A stretch of 64,000 nt of DNA from Niastella vici (GTDB lineage: Bacteria > Bacteroidota > Bacteroidia > Chitinophagales > Chitinophagaceae), in the NCBI RefSeq assembly GCF_002077945.1, contig NZ_LVYD01000058.1:682001-746000 (forward strand), in the 5' to 3' direction. Each line of letters begins with the position of its first letter. The first letter of the stretch is position 1. The notes under the pieces are model-generated. The model saw only the letters and a list, made by a program, of their open reading frames with translations, made no database searches and was not told the origin of the DNA. Positions 36,949-45,733 of the stretch are shown piece by piece. The position numbers and the translations under genes were made by a program.

Positions 36949-39258
36949 ATGAAAATCATACGCCCACTGTACCTCTTATTATTGCAAAAGTTACTTTTAT
37001 ATACGCTGGCAACCAGCTTAACACTGAGTGTGTATAGCCAGGACCTGGTACAATACGTTCAACCCTTTTCGGGCACCGCCCCCTCCACCACCACTGCCGC
37101 CCTTAAACACAGTGAGGCCGGTTCTGAAAAGAATGCCAATACCATTCCGGCCGTGGGCCTGCCATTTGGTATGACGCAATGGACCCCACAAACGCGGGCA
37201 ACCGAAACCAAATGTATTCCGCCCTTTTTTTATAAAGACAGTCTGATCAACGGTTTTCGCGGCACGCACTGGATCAGCGGCTCCTGTATGCAGGATTATG
37301 GCAGTGTAACCATTATGCCGGTGACGGGCGCCCTGCGCACCACCGCTTATGCCACGCCCTTTTCGCATGAGAACGAAACTTCGTTACCAAATTATTACAG
37401 TGTTCAATTACCCGCGGCTCATTGCCGTACAGAAATAACCGCCACTGCCCGTTGTGGTATGATGCGCTTCACCCCTGACCAGGCCGATAGTTTATACCTG
37501 CTGGTTATACCCAACAGCGACCGGGGCGAGGGCGGCATTCATATCGATGCTGCCAAAGGCGAAGTATGGGGCTATAACCCCGTGCACCGCATTTACCAGG
37601 GCTGGGGCAATAAGGCCGGGTTCAACGGCTATTTTTTTATCCAGTTTCAGAAAGTACCGGTACGTGCAGGCACCTTCCACGAAGCAGAAGTATTTACCAT
37701 CGATTCTATCAGCAATCAAAAGAACAGTGGCGTATTTGCCGGCATTAAATTAAATAAGGGGGAGAAATTATGCATCCGCATCGGTACCTCGTTCAGCAGT
37801 GTGGCCGAAGCAAAAAAGAACCTGCAGGCTGAGATCACTAACTGGAATTTTGATGGGGTAGTGGCTGCGGGCCGCCAGGTATGGCAACAGGCACTTTCTC
37901 AAATACAGGTGCAGGGTGGCGAAGAAAAAGACAAACGCATTTTCTATACAGCCCTGTACCATGCCATGCAACATCCACGGTTGTTCAGTGATGCCAGTGG
38001 AAGCTATCCGGCATTTGCCGGCGGTTCATTGAAAAAAATGGCCAACGGACACTACTATGATGATTTTTCCATGTGGGACATCTACCGCGCCCAACTGCCC
38101 CTGTTACAGATACTGCAACCCACCCGGGTGAACCAGTTTGTATCATCGATGATCTTAAAAGGCCAGCAGGGTGGCTGGTTGCCCATTTTCCCTTGCTGGA
38201 ACAGTTATACCGCTGCCATGGTTGGCGACCATGTAACCGCCTTTATTGCCTCTTCCTGGGCCAAAGGCATCAGGAATTATAATGCGGAAGCGGCTTACCA
38301 CCTGATGCGGCAGAATGCTTTTGCCATGCCCAAAAGCGAAGATTATATAAATGGGAAAGGACGAAGGGCGCTGATCTCGTATTTGCAATACGGTTATATA
38401 CCCATGGAAGACAGTGTGCCCGAAGCCTTTCATAAAAAAGAACAGGTTAGCCGTACGCTCGAGTATGCTTATGATGATTATGCTTTATCGGTAGTGGCCA
38501 AAGGATTGAATAAGACCGGCGATTACAAATTACTGCAAAAGCGGGTATTCAATTACCGGAACGTGTTTGATACCACGGTGGGGCTTGTACGGGGCAGGTA
38601 TAGTGATGGCCGCTGGTACGAACCTTTTAACCCCGACAAACGCGAACCCTATATAACGGAAGGCACCCCCCGCCAGTATACATTTTATGTACCGCATGAT
38701 GTGCCCGGACTGGCCAGCCTCATGGGCGGCGCCAGGGGGCTGGAGCATGCACTGGATACTTTATTTGCAAAAAATGAATACTGGCATGGGAATGAACCGG
38801 GACACCAGATCCCCTTTATGTACAATTACACCGAAGCCCCCTGGAAAACCCAGCAGGTGGTACGGAATATTCTGAAGGAAGAATACAGCGACGGTCCCGG
38901 TGGTTTAAGCGGGAATGACGATGCCGGCCAAATGAGCGCCTGGTATGTGTTTGCCGCCATTGGGCTTTACCCCGTTGACCCGGTTTCGGGTGAACATATC
39001 CTTTGTTCGCCCATTTTTGACAACATTACCCTGCAATTACCGGGTAATAAAAAATTGCAGATCGTATGTCATAAAAATGCGGCTGGCGATGGTTTCATTC
39101 AGCAAATAAAGCTGAATGGCAAGTCCTATACAAAGAATTTCATCACCTATGCCGATATCATGAAAGGCGGGGTGCTGGACGTTTATTTACAGGAAAAAGT
39201 AACAGCCTGGGGCGCGGCGGCTGCTGCCCGCCCATCGGGATTAACCCTAATAAAATAA
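36949..39258 (+). CDS. GH92 alpha-mannosidase, secreted
   Basis: The 769-residue protein with signal peptide (ending near LSVYSQ) matches the calcium-dependent exo-alpha-mannosidases of GH92. It shows GFRGTHWISGSCMQDYG, the catalytic-domain stretch YDDFSMWDIYRAQLP and the C-terminal GLSGNDDAGQMSAWYVF hallmark with the calcium/acid-site residues. These enzymes remove alpha-1,2/1,3-mannose from N-glycans or yeast mannan. It follows the SusC/SusD pair and overlaps no gene; GH28 begins 21 nt after its stop. Linkage preference cannot be read. Confidence 0.93.
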   Translation: MKIIRPLYLLLLQKLLLYTLATSLTLSVYSQDLVQYVQPFSGTAPSTTTAALKHSEAGSEKNANTIPAVGLPFGMTQWTPQTRATETKCIPPFFYKDSLINGFRGTHWISGSCMQDYGSVTIMPVTGALRTTAYATPFSHENETSLPNYYSVQLPAAHCRTEITATARCGMMRFTPDQADSLYLLVIPNSDRGEGGIHIDAAKGEVWGYNPVHRIYQGWGNKAGFNGYFFIQFQKVPVRAGTFHEAEVFTIDSISNQKNSGVFAGIKLNKGEKLCIRIGTSFSSVAEAKKNLQAEITNWNFDGVVAAGRQVWQQALSQIQVQGGEEKDKRIFYTALYHAMQHPRLFSDASGSYPAFAGGSLKKMANGHYYDDFSMWDIYRAQLPLLQILQPTRVNQFVSSMILKGQQGGWLPIFPCWNSYTAAMVGDHVTAFIASSWAKGIRNYNAEAAYHLMRQNAFAMPKSEDYINGKGRRALISYLQYGYIPMEDSVPEAFHKKEQVSRTLEYAYDDYALSVVAKGLNKTGDYKLLQKRVFNYRNVFDTTVGLVRGRYSDGRWYEPFNPDKREPYITEGTPRQYTFYVPHDVPGLASLMGGARGLEHALDTLFAKNEYWHGNEPGHQIPFMYNYTEAPWKTQQVVRNILKEEYSDGPGGLSGNDDAGQMSAWYVFAAIGLYPVDPVSGEHILCSPIFDNITLQLPGNKKLQIVCHKNAAGDGFIQQIKLNGKSYTKNFITYADIMKGGVLDVYLQEKVTAWGAAAAARPSGLTLIK

Positions 39259-39279
39259 TCAACAATTAAACTCTTAAAC

Positions 39280-40731
39280 ATGATCCAAAAATTGATGGTT
39301 GCCGGCGTGGCATTGTTCATGACAATACAAAGCCCGGCACAACAGATATACAATGTAATGACCTATGGCGCCAAAGGCGATGGAAAAACAAATGATGCGG
39401 CGGCTATTCAAAAAGCCATTGATGCCTGCTCAAAAGGTGGGAGCGGCCAGGTGTTGTTCCCTGCCGGGCACGTTTTCATGGCCAGTCCGTTTAATTTAAA
39501 ATCAGGGATCGATCTGCATGTAGAAGCCGGCGCAAAAGTGCTCGCCAATCCCGACGAAAAAGCGTACACCAACAGCGCCTTCAGGCAAAATCCCGGTGAA
39601 GGCACCATCTGGATCGGCGCTGAAAACGTTCAGGATATAACGATAAGCGGTACCGGTGAAATTGATGGCAATGGCGTTTCCTTTATGGGCAGTGAGCTGG
39701 AAGATTCGTATGTGCTGAAGCCATTCAATGTGCTCGATCCCCGCCCGCATGTGCTCACCATTATCAATGGTAAGAACATTCGCATGAAAGATATCCATAT
39801 TGGCAACGCTGCCTACTGGACCGTTCACCTTGCGGGTTGTAAAGATGTGGTGATCGAGGGTATTACTATATTGAATTCACTGAAAGTACGCAACAGCGAT
39901 GGCATCGATGTTGACCATAGCAGGAACGTACGCATCAGCGATTGTCATATTGAAAGCGGTGACGATTGCATTTGTTTAAAGAACCGCCGCGAGTACGAAG
40001 ATCTTGGCCGTTGCGAAAACATCACCGTGAGCAATTGTACCATGACGTCGCGTAGTTGCGCCATCAAGATCGGTTCCGAAAATATGGATACCATCAGGCA
40101 GGTGGTCTTTAATAATTGTACCATCAGCAACAGCAACCGCGGGGTAGGTATCCAAAACCGCGATGAAGGGGTGGTGTATGATGTGGTATTTTCAAACATG
40201 ACCATCGAAAGTCATTTGTTTTCCGATGTATGGTGGGGCAAGGCCGAACCTATTTATGTGACAGCTTACCGCCGGGCCAGGATCAATCACAAGGATGCCA
40301 ACTGGCGTTTTTCCAAAGCGGAAACCGAAGGCAAGGTGGGGCCCGTGTACAATATCACTTTCCGCAATATTAAATGCGTAAGTGAGAACGGTGTTTATGT
40401 AAGCGCTGAATCGGCCGACAAAATTTCCGGCATCAATTTCGATTCAGTATCGGTGCAGATCAATAAGACCACCAATTTCCCCGGGGGCATTTATGACCGC
40501 CGTCCGGCCAATGTAGAAGGCTTTGTAAAAGGCCGTACATCGGGATTTTATGTTGAGCAGGCAAAGCAGATCAAACTGCGTAATTGTTCGGTACAATGGG
40601 GTAATAACAAGCCTGAATATTATGCCCATGCCGCCGAAACCCATGCGGTGGATGGTTTTGAAGTGAATAATCTGCAGGGAACGGCCGCATTCCCTGATAA
40701 ACTGGCCCAGGTGAAACAGGAAGCGCAATAG
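39280..40731 (+). CDS. GH28-type beta-helix protein (polygalacturonase-like)
   Basis: The 483-residue secreted protein (signal peptide ending near SPAQQ) has a right-handed beta-helix of pectinase type. It starts YNVMTYGAKGDGKTNDAAAI, with N205-S206-D207 (motif I, usually NTD) and D228-D229 (SGDDCI, motif II). The motif III region has MTSRSCAIKIGSE where classical members have G-H-G, so the catalytic histidine is missing. This variant occurs in a bacterial GH28 subgroup of uncertain activity. A strong terminator follows. Confidence 0.87.
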   Translation: MIQKLMVAGVALFMTIQSPAQQIYNVMTYGAKGDGKTNDAAAIQKAIDACSKGGSGQVLFPAGHVFMASPFNLKSGIDLHVEAGAKVLANPDEKAYTNSAFRQNPGEGTIWIGAENVQDITISGTGEIDGNGVSFMGSELEDSYVLKPFNVLDPRPHVLTIINGKNIRMKDIHIGNAAYWTVHLAGCKDVVIEGITILNSLKVRNSDGIDVDHSRNVRISDCHIESGDDCICLKNRREYEDLGRCENITVSNCTMTSRSCAIKIGSENMDTIRQVVFNNCTISNSNRGVGIQNRDEGVVYDVVFSNMTIESHLFSDVWWGKAEPIYVTAYRRARINHKDANWRFSKAETEGKVGPVYNITFRNIKCVSENGVYVSAESADKISGINFDSVSVQINKTTNFPGGIYDRRPANVEGFVKGRTSGFYVEQAKQIKLRNCSVQWGNNKPEYYAHAAETHAVDGFEVNNLQGTAAFPDKLAQVKQEAQ

Positions 40732-40754
40732 CTTTTTGCCGGGAACCAATGAAG

Positions 40755-40802
40755 AAGACCTGTAAGGTGCGTCGCTGGGGACGTACTTTACAGGTCTTTT
40801 GC
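40755..40802 (+). terminator. Intrinsic terminator after GH28
   Basis: AAGACCTGTAA (40755) and TTACAGGTCTT (ending near 40799) form a perfect 11-bp stem, with an inner GCGTC/GACGT stem, followed by TTTT. Confidence 0.9.
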
Positions 40803-40892
40803 ATTCCCTATGTTAACATTCTTTTGGCTCAAAATCCTGTTTTTGTCATTATTTTCGCCCCGATCAATTTGTAAAACCCACAACTATATTCT

Positions 40893-41534
40893 ATGCGATC
40901 TTTTTTATGCCTGTGCCTGCTGGCCCTTTCTGTTGGCGCCCTGGCCCAGGATGAATCCTTACCTGATCTCCGGAACAAAAAAGAAAGCTTCTTAAAATAT
41001 CCCAAAGGCGAAATTCGCGACGACCTGGCCAGTTTTACCATTGGGGGTATCGACGAACGCATCGGGAAGAAACCGCTTGAAAAATTACCTGCTACCGACT
41101 TCAACATGCACTCCATTACTTTTGAAGGCACTAATGTGAAAGTGGTGATCTCGAGCGGCAACTTTGAGGCTTCGAAGCACAAACTATTTTATTACTATGA
41201 TAAGAAATACCTGGTTAAAATAGATGGTAAACCTTATTATGGCGATTATGGCACCATTCCCACAACAGCAATAACTTCGGTTATTGTTATACTTAATAAC
41301 AAGGATACCGTGGCCGTTCCACCGGCTGCGTATGCCGACCTGTTCCATCCCGATTTCACCTATTCTGAAGGCGGAACGATAAAAACGCATAATGCGGTTT
41401 ATTTGTCGGCCGACAAGAAGAAGATGTATATATATATGGTGAACAGCGAAGCGATCGGTAAGTATGAAGTGACCTGGATCTTGCAGGATAATAAATATGT
41501 TGGACGTGTTGTTGACTCAGGTATTATGAGATAG
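40893..41534 (+). CDS. Secreted protein of unknown function
   Basis: The 213-residue protein has a signal peptide (MRSFLCLCLLALSVGALAQ). After it the sequence is mostly beta-strand with charged stretches (FNMHSITFEGTNVKVVISSG, VIVILNNKDTVAVPP, MYIYMVNSEAIGKYEV). No cysteines in the mature part and no known motif. I do not recognise the family. It is transcribed alone, between terminators. Confidence 0.6.
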   Translation: MRSFLCLCLLALSVGALAQDESLPDLRNKKESFLKYPKGEIRDDLASFTIGGIDERIGKKPLEKLPATDFNMHSITFEGTNVKVVISSGNFEASKHKLFYYYDKKYLVKIDGKPYYGDYGTIPTTAITSVIVILNNKDTVAVPPAAYADLFHPDFTYSEGGTIKTHNAVYLSADKKKMYIYMVNSEAIGKYEVTWILQDNKYVGRVVDSGIMR

Positions 41535-41900
41535 GAAGCTCTTTTTTGGCGGGCTCACCCCGTGAGCATGGTGCTTTTACAGGTACCCTGGTGTGATTTA
41601 TTAATAGGTATAAATAACACATTGTCAGTTTGGAAGGCACTGAAACAACACCTGAAAAATTATTTTTTACCGCCAAACAATTTACGAAGCACGAACACCG
41701 TTAGTATATCGGTTTTTCATAGGATATTGGATTTTTAACGGGCCTGGATTTCTATCCGGGCCTTTCCTTTTTACAGCCTGTTAACAAAAAATGTAGAAAT
41801 TTAGCAACAATACGATCCTTCCATCTGTAAATCTTCCAAAGGAAAAAGCAATCCGCCCCTGTAGCACGGTTTTTTACTAATAACAACAAAGCCTGCAAGT
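41535..41900. other. Intergenic region with hairpins
   Basis: The 366 nt contain no gene. A short hairpin GCTCAC-CCC-GTGAGC lies at 41553-41567, and a terminator hairpin at 41741-41762. The about 170 nt between them could be a small RNA, but I see no conserved structure to support it. Confidence 0.45.
41741..41773 (+). terminator. Intrinsic terminator
   Basis: GGCCTGGAT-TTCT-ATCCGGGCC pairs with one G-U wobble and is followed by TTTCCTTTTT, 207 nt after the nearest stop. Confidence 0.7.
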
Positions 41901-42854
41901 ATGAATTGGGTTGATTTTTTGTTGCTGCTCATCGTAGGATATGGCATTTGGGATGGCTGGCAAAAAGGTTTTATTCTCGAATTACTCTATCTGATGGGGT
42001 TGATCATTAGTATTGCAGCTACTTTTTTATTGTATCCATATCCTACTGAATTTATCAACAAATACATTCCTGCTTTAGGCGCCTGGGCATTGCCCCTTTC
42101 ATTTGTGATCACCTACGTACTTATGCGAGTGTTAACAAATGCACTTACCAATAAAACATTGCACAATATTCCGGTGGATGCGCATAGCCGCTGGGCAAAT
42201 AAATTCCTGGGCATGGTGCCCGGTTTTTTCAATGGAGTTATGCATGCGGTGATCATGGCCGCCCTGTTGCTGGCCCTTCCCATCAGTAATAAGATCTCTG
42301 ACAAAACCCGCGAAAGCCGCTTTGTAGGAAAGCTATCGGTTCCCGCCGAATGGATAGAAACAAAATTATCGCTGGTATTTACTGAAGTAGAAAGAACCAT
42401 GAACCGGTTGACCATAAAACCCGGTTCAAATGAAACGGTCATTCTTCCCTTTAAAGTAATGGCGCCGCCGCCCCGGGCCGATCTGGAAGAACTGATGTTA
42501 AGCTGGGTAAATGCCGAGCGCATAAAAGCCGGGTTGAATATTTTGAAAGCCGATCGGGAATTAACGGCCGTTGGCCGCAGGCATTCGATAGATATGTTCC
42601 AAAAAGGGTATTTTTCACACGTATCGCCCGATGGCAAAGGCCCCTTTGACCGCATGCACAGCGATGGCGTGCAATTTACCAATGCCGGCGAAAATATTGC
42701 GCTGGCGCCCACCCTTGATATTGCACATAGCGGATTGATGCATTCGCCCGGGCACCGCGCCAATATCCTGCGTCCCGAATTCGGCCGCCTCGGCATTGGC
42801 ATTGTGGATGGCGGCAAGTATGGATTGATGATCTCGCAGGAATTCAAGAATTAG
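41901..42854 (+). CDS. CvpA-CAP fusion membrane protein
   Basis: The 317-residue protein has an N-terminal CvpA/colicin-V-production-type membrane domain (residues 1-145, four helices, for example DFLLLLIVGYGIWDGWQKG) and a CAP/SCP-PR1 domain (about 198-317) facing the periplasm or outside. The CAP signature residues are present: His in VGRRHSIDMF, Glu in AGENIA, His in SPGHRANIL. The second domain may bind lipids or peptidoglycan fragments. It is closed by a heptamer inverted repeat. Confidence 0.85.
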   Translation: MNWVDFLLLLIVGYGIWDGWQKGFILELLYLMGLIISIAATFLLYPYPTEFINKYIPALGAWALPLSFVITYVLMRVLTNALTNKTLHNIPVDAHSRWANKFLGMVPGFFNGVMHAVIMAALLLALPISNKISDKTRESRFVGKLSVPAEWIETKLSLVFTEVERTMNRLTIKPGSNETVILPFKVMAPPPRADLEELMLSWVNAERIKAGLNILKADRELTAVGRRHSIDMFQKGYFSHVSPDGKGPFDRMHSDGVQFTNAGENIALAPTLDIAHSGLMHSPGHRANILRPEFGRLGIGIVDGGKYGLMISQEFKN

Positions 42855-42935
42855 TTACAGGTTTCATGTTCCAGGTTTCAGGGCCTCCGGGAATATGGTT
42901 TCCCCCGTATCTTGCAACCTGTAACCTGCAACAAT
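42852..42935. repeat. Inverted repeat made of 7-bp units (CAGGTTT)
   Basis: The left arm begins at the stop codon (TTAGTTACAGGTTTC) with words CAGGTTT, CATGTTC, CAGGTTT. The right arm has TGCAACC, TGTAACC, TGCAAC. It sits between the CvpA-CAP gene and the convergent small membrane protein. Confidence 0.7.
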
Positions 42936-42940
42936 GAGTT

Positions 42941-43108
42941 CTACTTCTTCCCAAACACCTTACTGATCAGGAAAAATATCCCTCCAATCACTAATACTAC
43001 CAGAATAATTCCCCACCACATACCGGCTTTGAAAATGGTTTCAATGGCAGCGCAACCTGCATAAAACATAGTGATCAGCAACAGAATTAATCCATAATAG
43101 ATTTTCAT
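42941..43108 (-). CDS. 55-aa small membrane protein, lipobox-like
   Basis: The 55-residue protein starts MKIYYGLILLLITMFYAG with a cysteine (Cys18) that may be a lipobox, then AAIETIFKAGMWWG and a second hydrophobic segment ending SKVFGKK. This is a widespread small Bacteroidota protein, in my recollection often mislabelled as phosphatidate cytidylyltransferase, which it is too short to be. The frame is open to 43165, but the ATG at 43108 is the natural start. Function unknown. Confidence 0.75.
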   Translation of the reverse strand: MKIYYGLILLLITMFYAGCAAIETIFKAGMWWGIILVVLVIGGIFFLISKVFGKK

Positions 43109-43255
43109 AACTCCAGTTTTGCTAATAATAACTAAAAGGGTATGCCTGCCACAACTGGCTGACATTCATTTGATTTCGTGGGGTTTCATGTAGAATTTTT
43201 TTCCCGGAATTGCTGAAGTAGGCAGGGTAAAAATGGAAACTTGGAGGCGGGGACC

Positions 43256-43263
43256 TAAATTTG
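43256..43263 (+). promoter_or_regulatory. TAnnTTTG box 3 nt before the proB ATG
   Basis: TAAATTTG is an exact match and ends 3 nt before ATG 43267, with TTGG 13-16 nt upstream as a possible -33. It overlaps the TTG at 43261 that would otherwise extend the frame. Confidence 0.55.
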
Positions 43264-43266
43264 CGC

Positions 43267-44301
43267 ATGCAAAAACCGGTGATAGTTATTAAGCTGGGCA
43301 CAGCGGTGATAACCGACGACGAAGGTGTAATTAGTCATACCATTATAAAAAAAGTAGCGGCAGAAATTTCGGAACTGGCCACCACCCACCGGGTGGTGCT
43401 GGTATCGAGCGGTGCGGTAGGCAGTGGAAAAGTATATATTCAGAATTATAAAGGCAGCATTACAGAGCGTAAAGCCGCGGCTGCAGTTGGCAATCCCCTG
43501 CTGATACAATTATACCAAAAGCATTTTTCCAAATTCGATATTCCCGTGGCCCAGGCCCTGTGCGAACGGCACCATTTCAGCAACCGGTTCCAGTTTGTTC
43601 AGTTAAAAGAAACTTTTGAAGCCTTTTGGCAGAACGGTATTGTGCCCATCGTGAACGAGAACGACCTGGTAAGCAATGTGGAGTTGAAATTCAGCGACAA
43701 CGACGAGCTGGCTACGCTCATTGCCGTGGGGTTCGATGCAGAAACCCTCATCATTTGCACCTCTGTAGGCGGCTTTATGGACGATGCCAAAAACATAATT
43801 CCCCGCGTTGAAAAGATCGACAGCAAGGTAATGGGTTATGTGCAAACCGGTAAAAGCAGTCTGGGTTTAGGCGGTATGACCTCCAAACTCACTTTCACCC
43901 GCCTGGCCACCTCCCTCGGCATTCAGGTGATCATTTGCGGACTGAACGGGAAAGCGCCCTTTGCCGATGCGCTGGCTGGCAAAAACGGAACTACCTTTGT
44001 GTCGCAGTCTTCGAATTTAAAGGCCCGCCAGAAATGGCTGGCCAGCGGCTCCATTACCCTCGGCTCCATTTCGGTCGACAAAGGCGCAGTGAAAGCCTTG
44101 CGGCAGCGCCGGAGTTTGCTTACTGTGGGTGTTACCAATGTGCAGGGTAAATTTGCAGCAGGGGAGGTGGTGCAGCTAAAAGATGAAGAAGAGAACATCA
44201 TCGGCGTTGCCAAAGTAAAGCTCGATACGGCTGCTGTTCGCGATGGTATTTCGCAAAAGAATGTACTGGCAGCGCATGCTGATGATATTGTAATATTTTA
44301 A
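43267..44301 (+). CDS. proB: Glutamate 5-kinase
   Basis: The 344-residue enzyme phosphorylates L-glutamate with ATP, the first step of proline synthesis. Seen are the amino-acid kinase start (IVIKLGTAVITDD), VVLVSSGAVGSGK, VNENDLVSNVELKFSDNDEL, and a C-terminal PUA domain (about 270-340, DKGAVKALRQRRSLL). Length fits a kinase with PUA domain. A TTG at 43261 is open but lies inside the promoter box, so ATG 43267 is chosen. proA follows after 9 nt. Confidence 0.96.
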   Translation: MQKPVIVIKLGTAVITDDEGVISHTIIKKVAAEISELATTHRVVLVSSGAVGSGKVYIQNYKGSITERKAAAAVGNPLLIQLYQKHFSKFDIPVAQALCERHHFSNRFQFVQLKETFEAFWQNGIVPIVNENDLVSNVELKFSDNDELATLIAVGFDAETLIICTSVGGFMDDAKNIIPRVEKIDSKVMGYVQTGKSSLGLGGMTSKLTFTRLATSLGIQVIICGLNGKAPFADALAGKNGTTFVSQSSNLKARQKWLASGSITLGSISVDKGAVKALRQRRSLLTVGVTNVQGKFAAGEVVQLKDEEENIIGVAKVKLDTAAVRDGISQKNVLAAHADDIVIF

Positions 44302-44310
44302 AAAGGCGGG

Positions 44311-45552
44311 ATGAATTCTATACAACCATTAATAATAAAGACCTGGAAAGCCGCCATCAATCTGCGGCAGGCGACCGATAAACAACTGAAAGCTGTGCTG
44401 TTGCAACTGGCCGATGAACTGGAGAAGAACAGCGCCATGATCCTGAAGGCCAATCAGCTCGATGTGGAAAAGCAGGACCCCAATAATCCGCGGGTCGACA
44501 GGTTGATGCTGAATAAAGAACGCATTGCCGGTATTGCCAACAGCATCAGGAAGATCAGCAAATTACCTAACCCTTCCGGTAAAACACTGGAAAAACGGCG
44601 GCTCGAAAATGGCTTGCTGCTGAACAAGATCAGCGTGCCGCTTGGTGTGGTGGGCGCTATTTATGAATCAAGACCAAATGTAACGTACGATATTGCCGCA
44701 CTTTGTTTGCGCAGCCAGAATGGCTGTTTGCTTAAAGGCAGCAGCGAGGCGGAGAACAGCAACCTGGCCGCTATCAGGCTTATTAAAAAAGTACTGAAGG
44801 CAAATGACATTGACCCCGATTGTGTAACCCTGTTGCCAAGCGACCGCGAAACCGTGCAGGAATTGTTTGCGGCAACCAAATATGTAGATGTATTGATCCC
44901 CCGGGGTTCCGAATCGCTTATTCAATTTGTTAGAAAGAACAGCCTGGTACCGGTAATAGAGACCGGGGCAGGGGTTTGCCATGTATATGTTGAAAAAGAA
45001 GCTTCCATTAAAAAGGCTGTGAACATTGTAGTGAATGCCAAAGTATCGCGGCCTTCGGTGTGCAATGCAATGGATACTGTTCTGGTCGATGAAGCGGTGG
45101 CGCCGGCATTCCTAAAACAATTGCAACCGCTGTTCAACGAACACCAGGTGGAGGTATTTGCCGATACCAGGGCCCATAAATTATTAAAAGGGTATCCGCA
45201 TTTGCAGAAAGCTTCTCCTGAAGATTTCGATCGCGAATTCCAGAGTTTGAAATGCGCTGTAAAAGTGGTGAAGAACATTGATGAAGCGCTTGACCACATT
45301 CGCGAGCATTCTACCAAACATTCTGAAGCCATCGTTTCGAACAATAAAAAACAATGCGCCCGCTTTTTACAGGAAGTGGATGCCGCCGCTGTATATACCA
45401 ATGCCAGTACCCGTTTTACCGATGGCGAAGAAATGGGGCTGGGCGCCGAAATAGGTATTTCAACCCAGAAATTACATGCCCGCGGCCCCTTTGCATTGGA
45501 AAAACTGGTGACGGAAAAATGGTTATTGCAGGGGAATGGGAATATAAGATAG
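44311..45552 (+). CDS. proA: Gamma-glutamyl phosphate reductase
   Basis: The 413-residue cytoplasmic enzyme reduces gamma-glutamyl phosphate with NADPH to glutamate semialdehyde, the second proline step. The catalytic cysteine is in PSVCNAMDTVLVDEA. The ALDH-type cofactor region (GVVGAIYESRPNVTYD, GCLLKGSSEAENSN) and the VYTNASTRFTDGEEMGLGAE ending are typical. It is 9 nt after proB, so translation is coupled. Its stop is followed directly by a heptamer inverted repeat. Confidence 0.97.
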   Translation: MNSIQPLIIKTWKAAINLRQATDKQLKAVLLQLADELEKNSAMILKANQLDVEKQDPNNPRVDRLMLNKERIAGIANSIRKISKLPNPSGKTLEKRRLENGLLLNKISVPLGVVGAIYESRPNVTYDIAALCLRSQNGCLLKGSSEAENSNLAAIRLIKKVLKANDIDPDCVTLLPSDRETVQELFAATKYVDVLIPRGSESLIQFVRKNSLVPVIETGAGVCHVYVEKEASIKKAVNIVVNAKVSRPSVCNAMDTVLVDEAVAPAFLKQLQPLFNEHQVEVFADTRAHKLLKGYPHLQKASPEDFDREFQSLKCAVKVVKNIDEALDHIREHSTKHSEAIVSNNKKQCARFLQEVDAAAVYTNASTRFTDGEEMGLGAEIGISTQKLHARGPFALEKLVTEKWLLQGNGNIR

Positions 45553-45686
45553 TTACCGGTTACTCCCGGCCAAGCCGGGACCAGTTACCAGTTATGACCA
45601 CCGAACTTTCGAGGGTATTTACTTATAGCAAGTTACGAATTTAGGCCCCTAAACCGGGAACAGGTAACTGGTAACCTGTTTGTTTT
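45550..45686. repeat. Inverted repeat made of 7-bp units (RGTTACC)
   Basis: It starts at the proA stop codon (TAGTTACCGGTTACT). The left part also contains CCCGGCC-AAG-CCGGGA and CCAGTTACCAGTTA; the right part has GGTAACT, GGTAACC. Same architecture as the element at 9110. Confidence 0.75.
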
Positions 45687-45733
45687 TCCGTAAATTTACT
45701 GTTTACCAATACTGATTGTGATTGCCAATTAGA

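Noticed and set aside
42113-42847. 244-residue minus-strand open frame
   Set aside because: It is the mirror of the CvpA-CAP gene, which has clear domains; the antisense frame has no signal, motif or plausible hydropathy.
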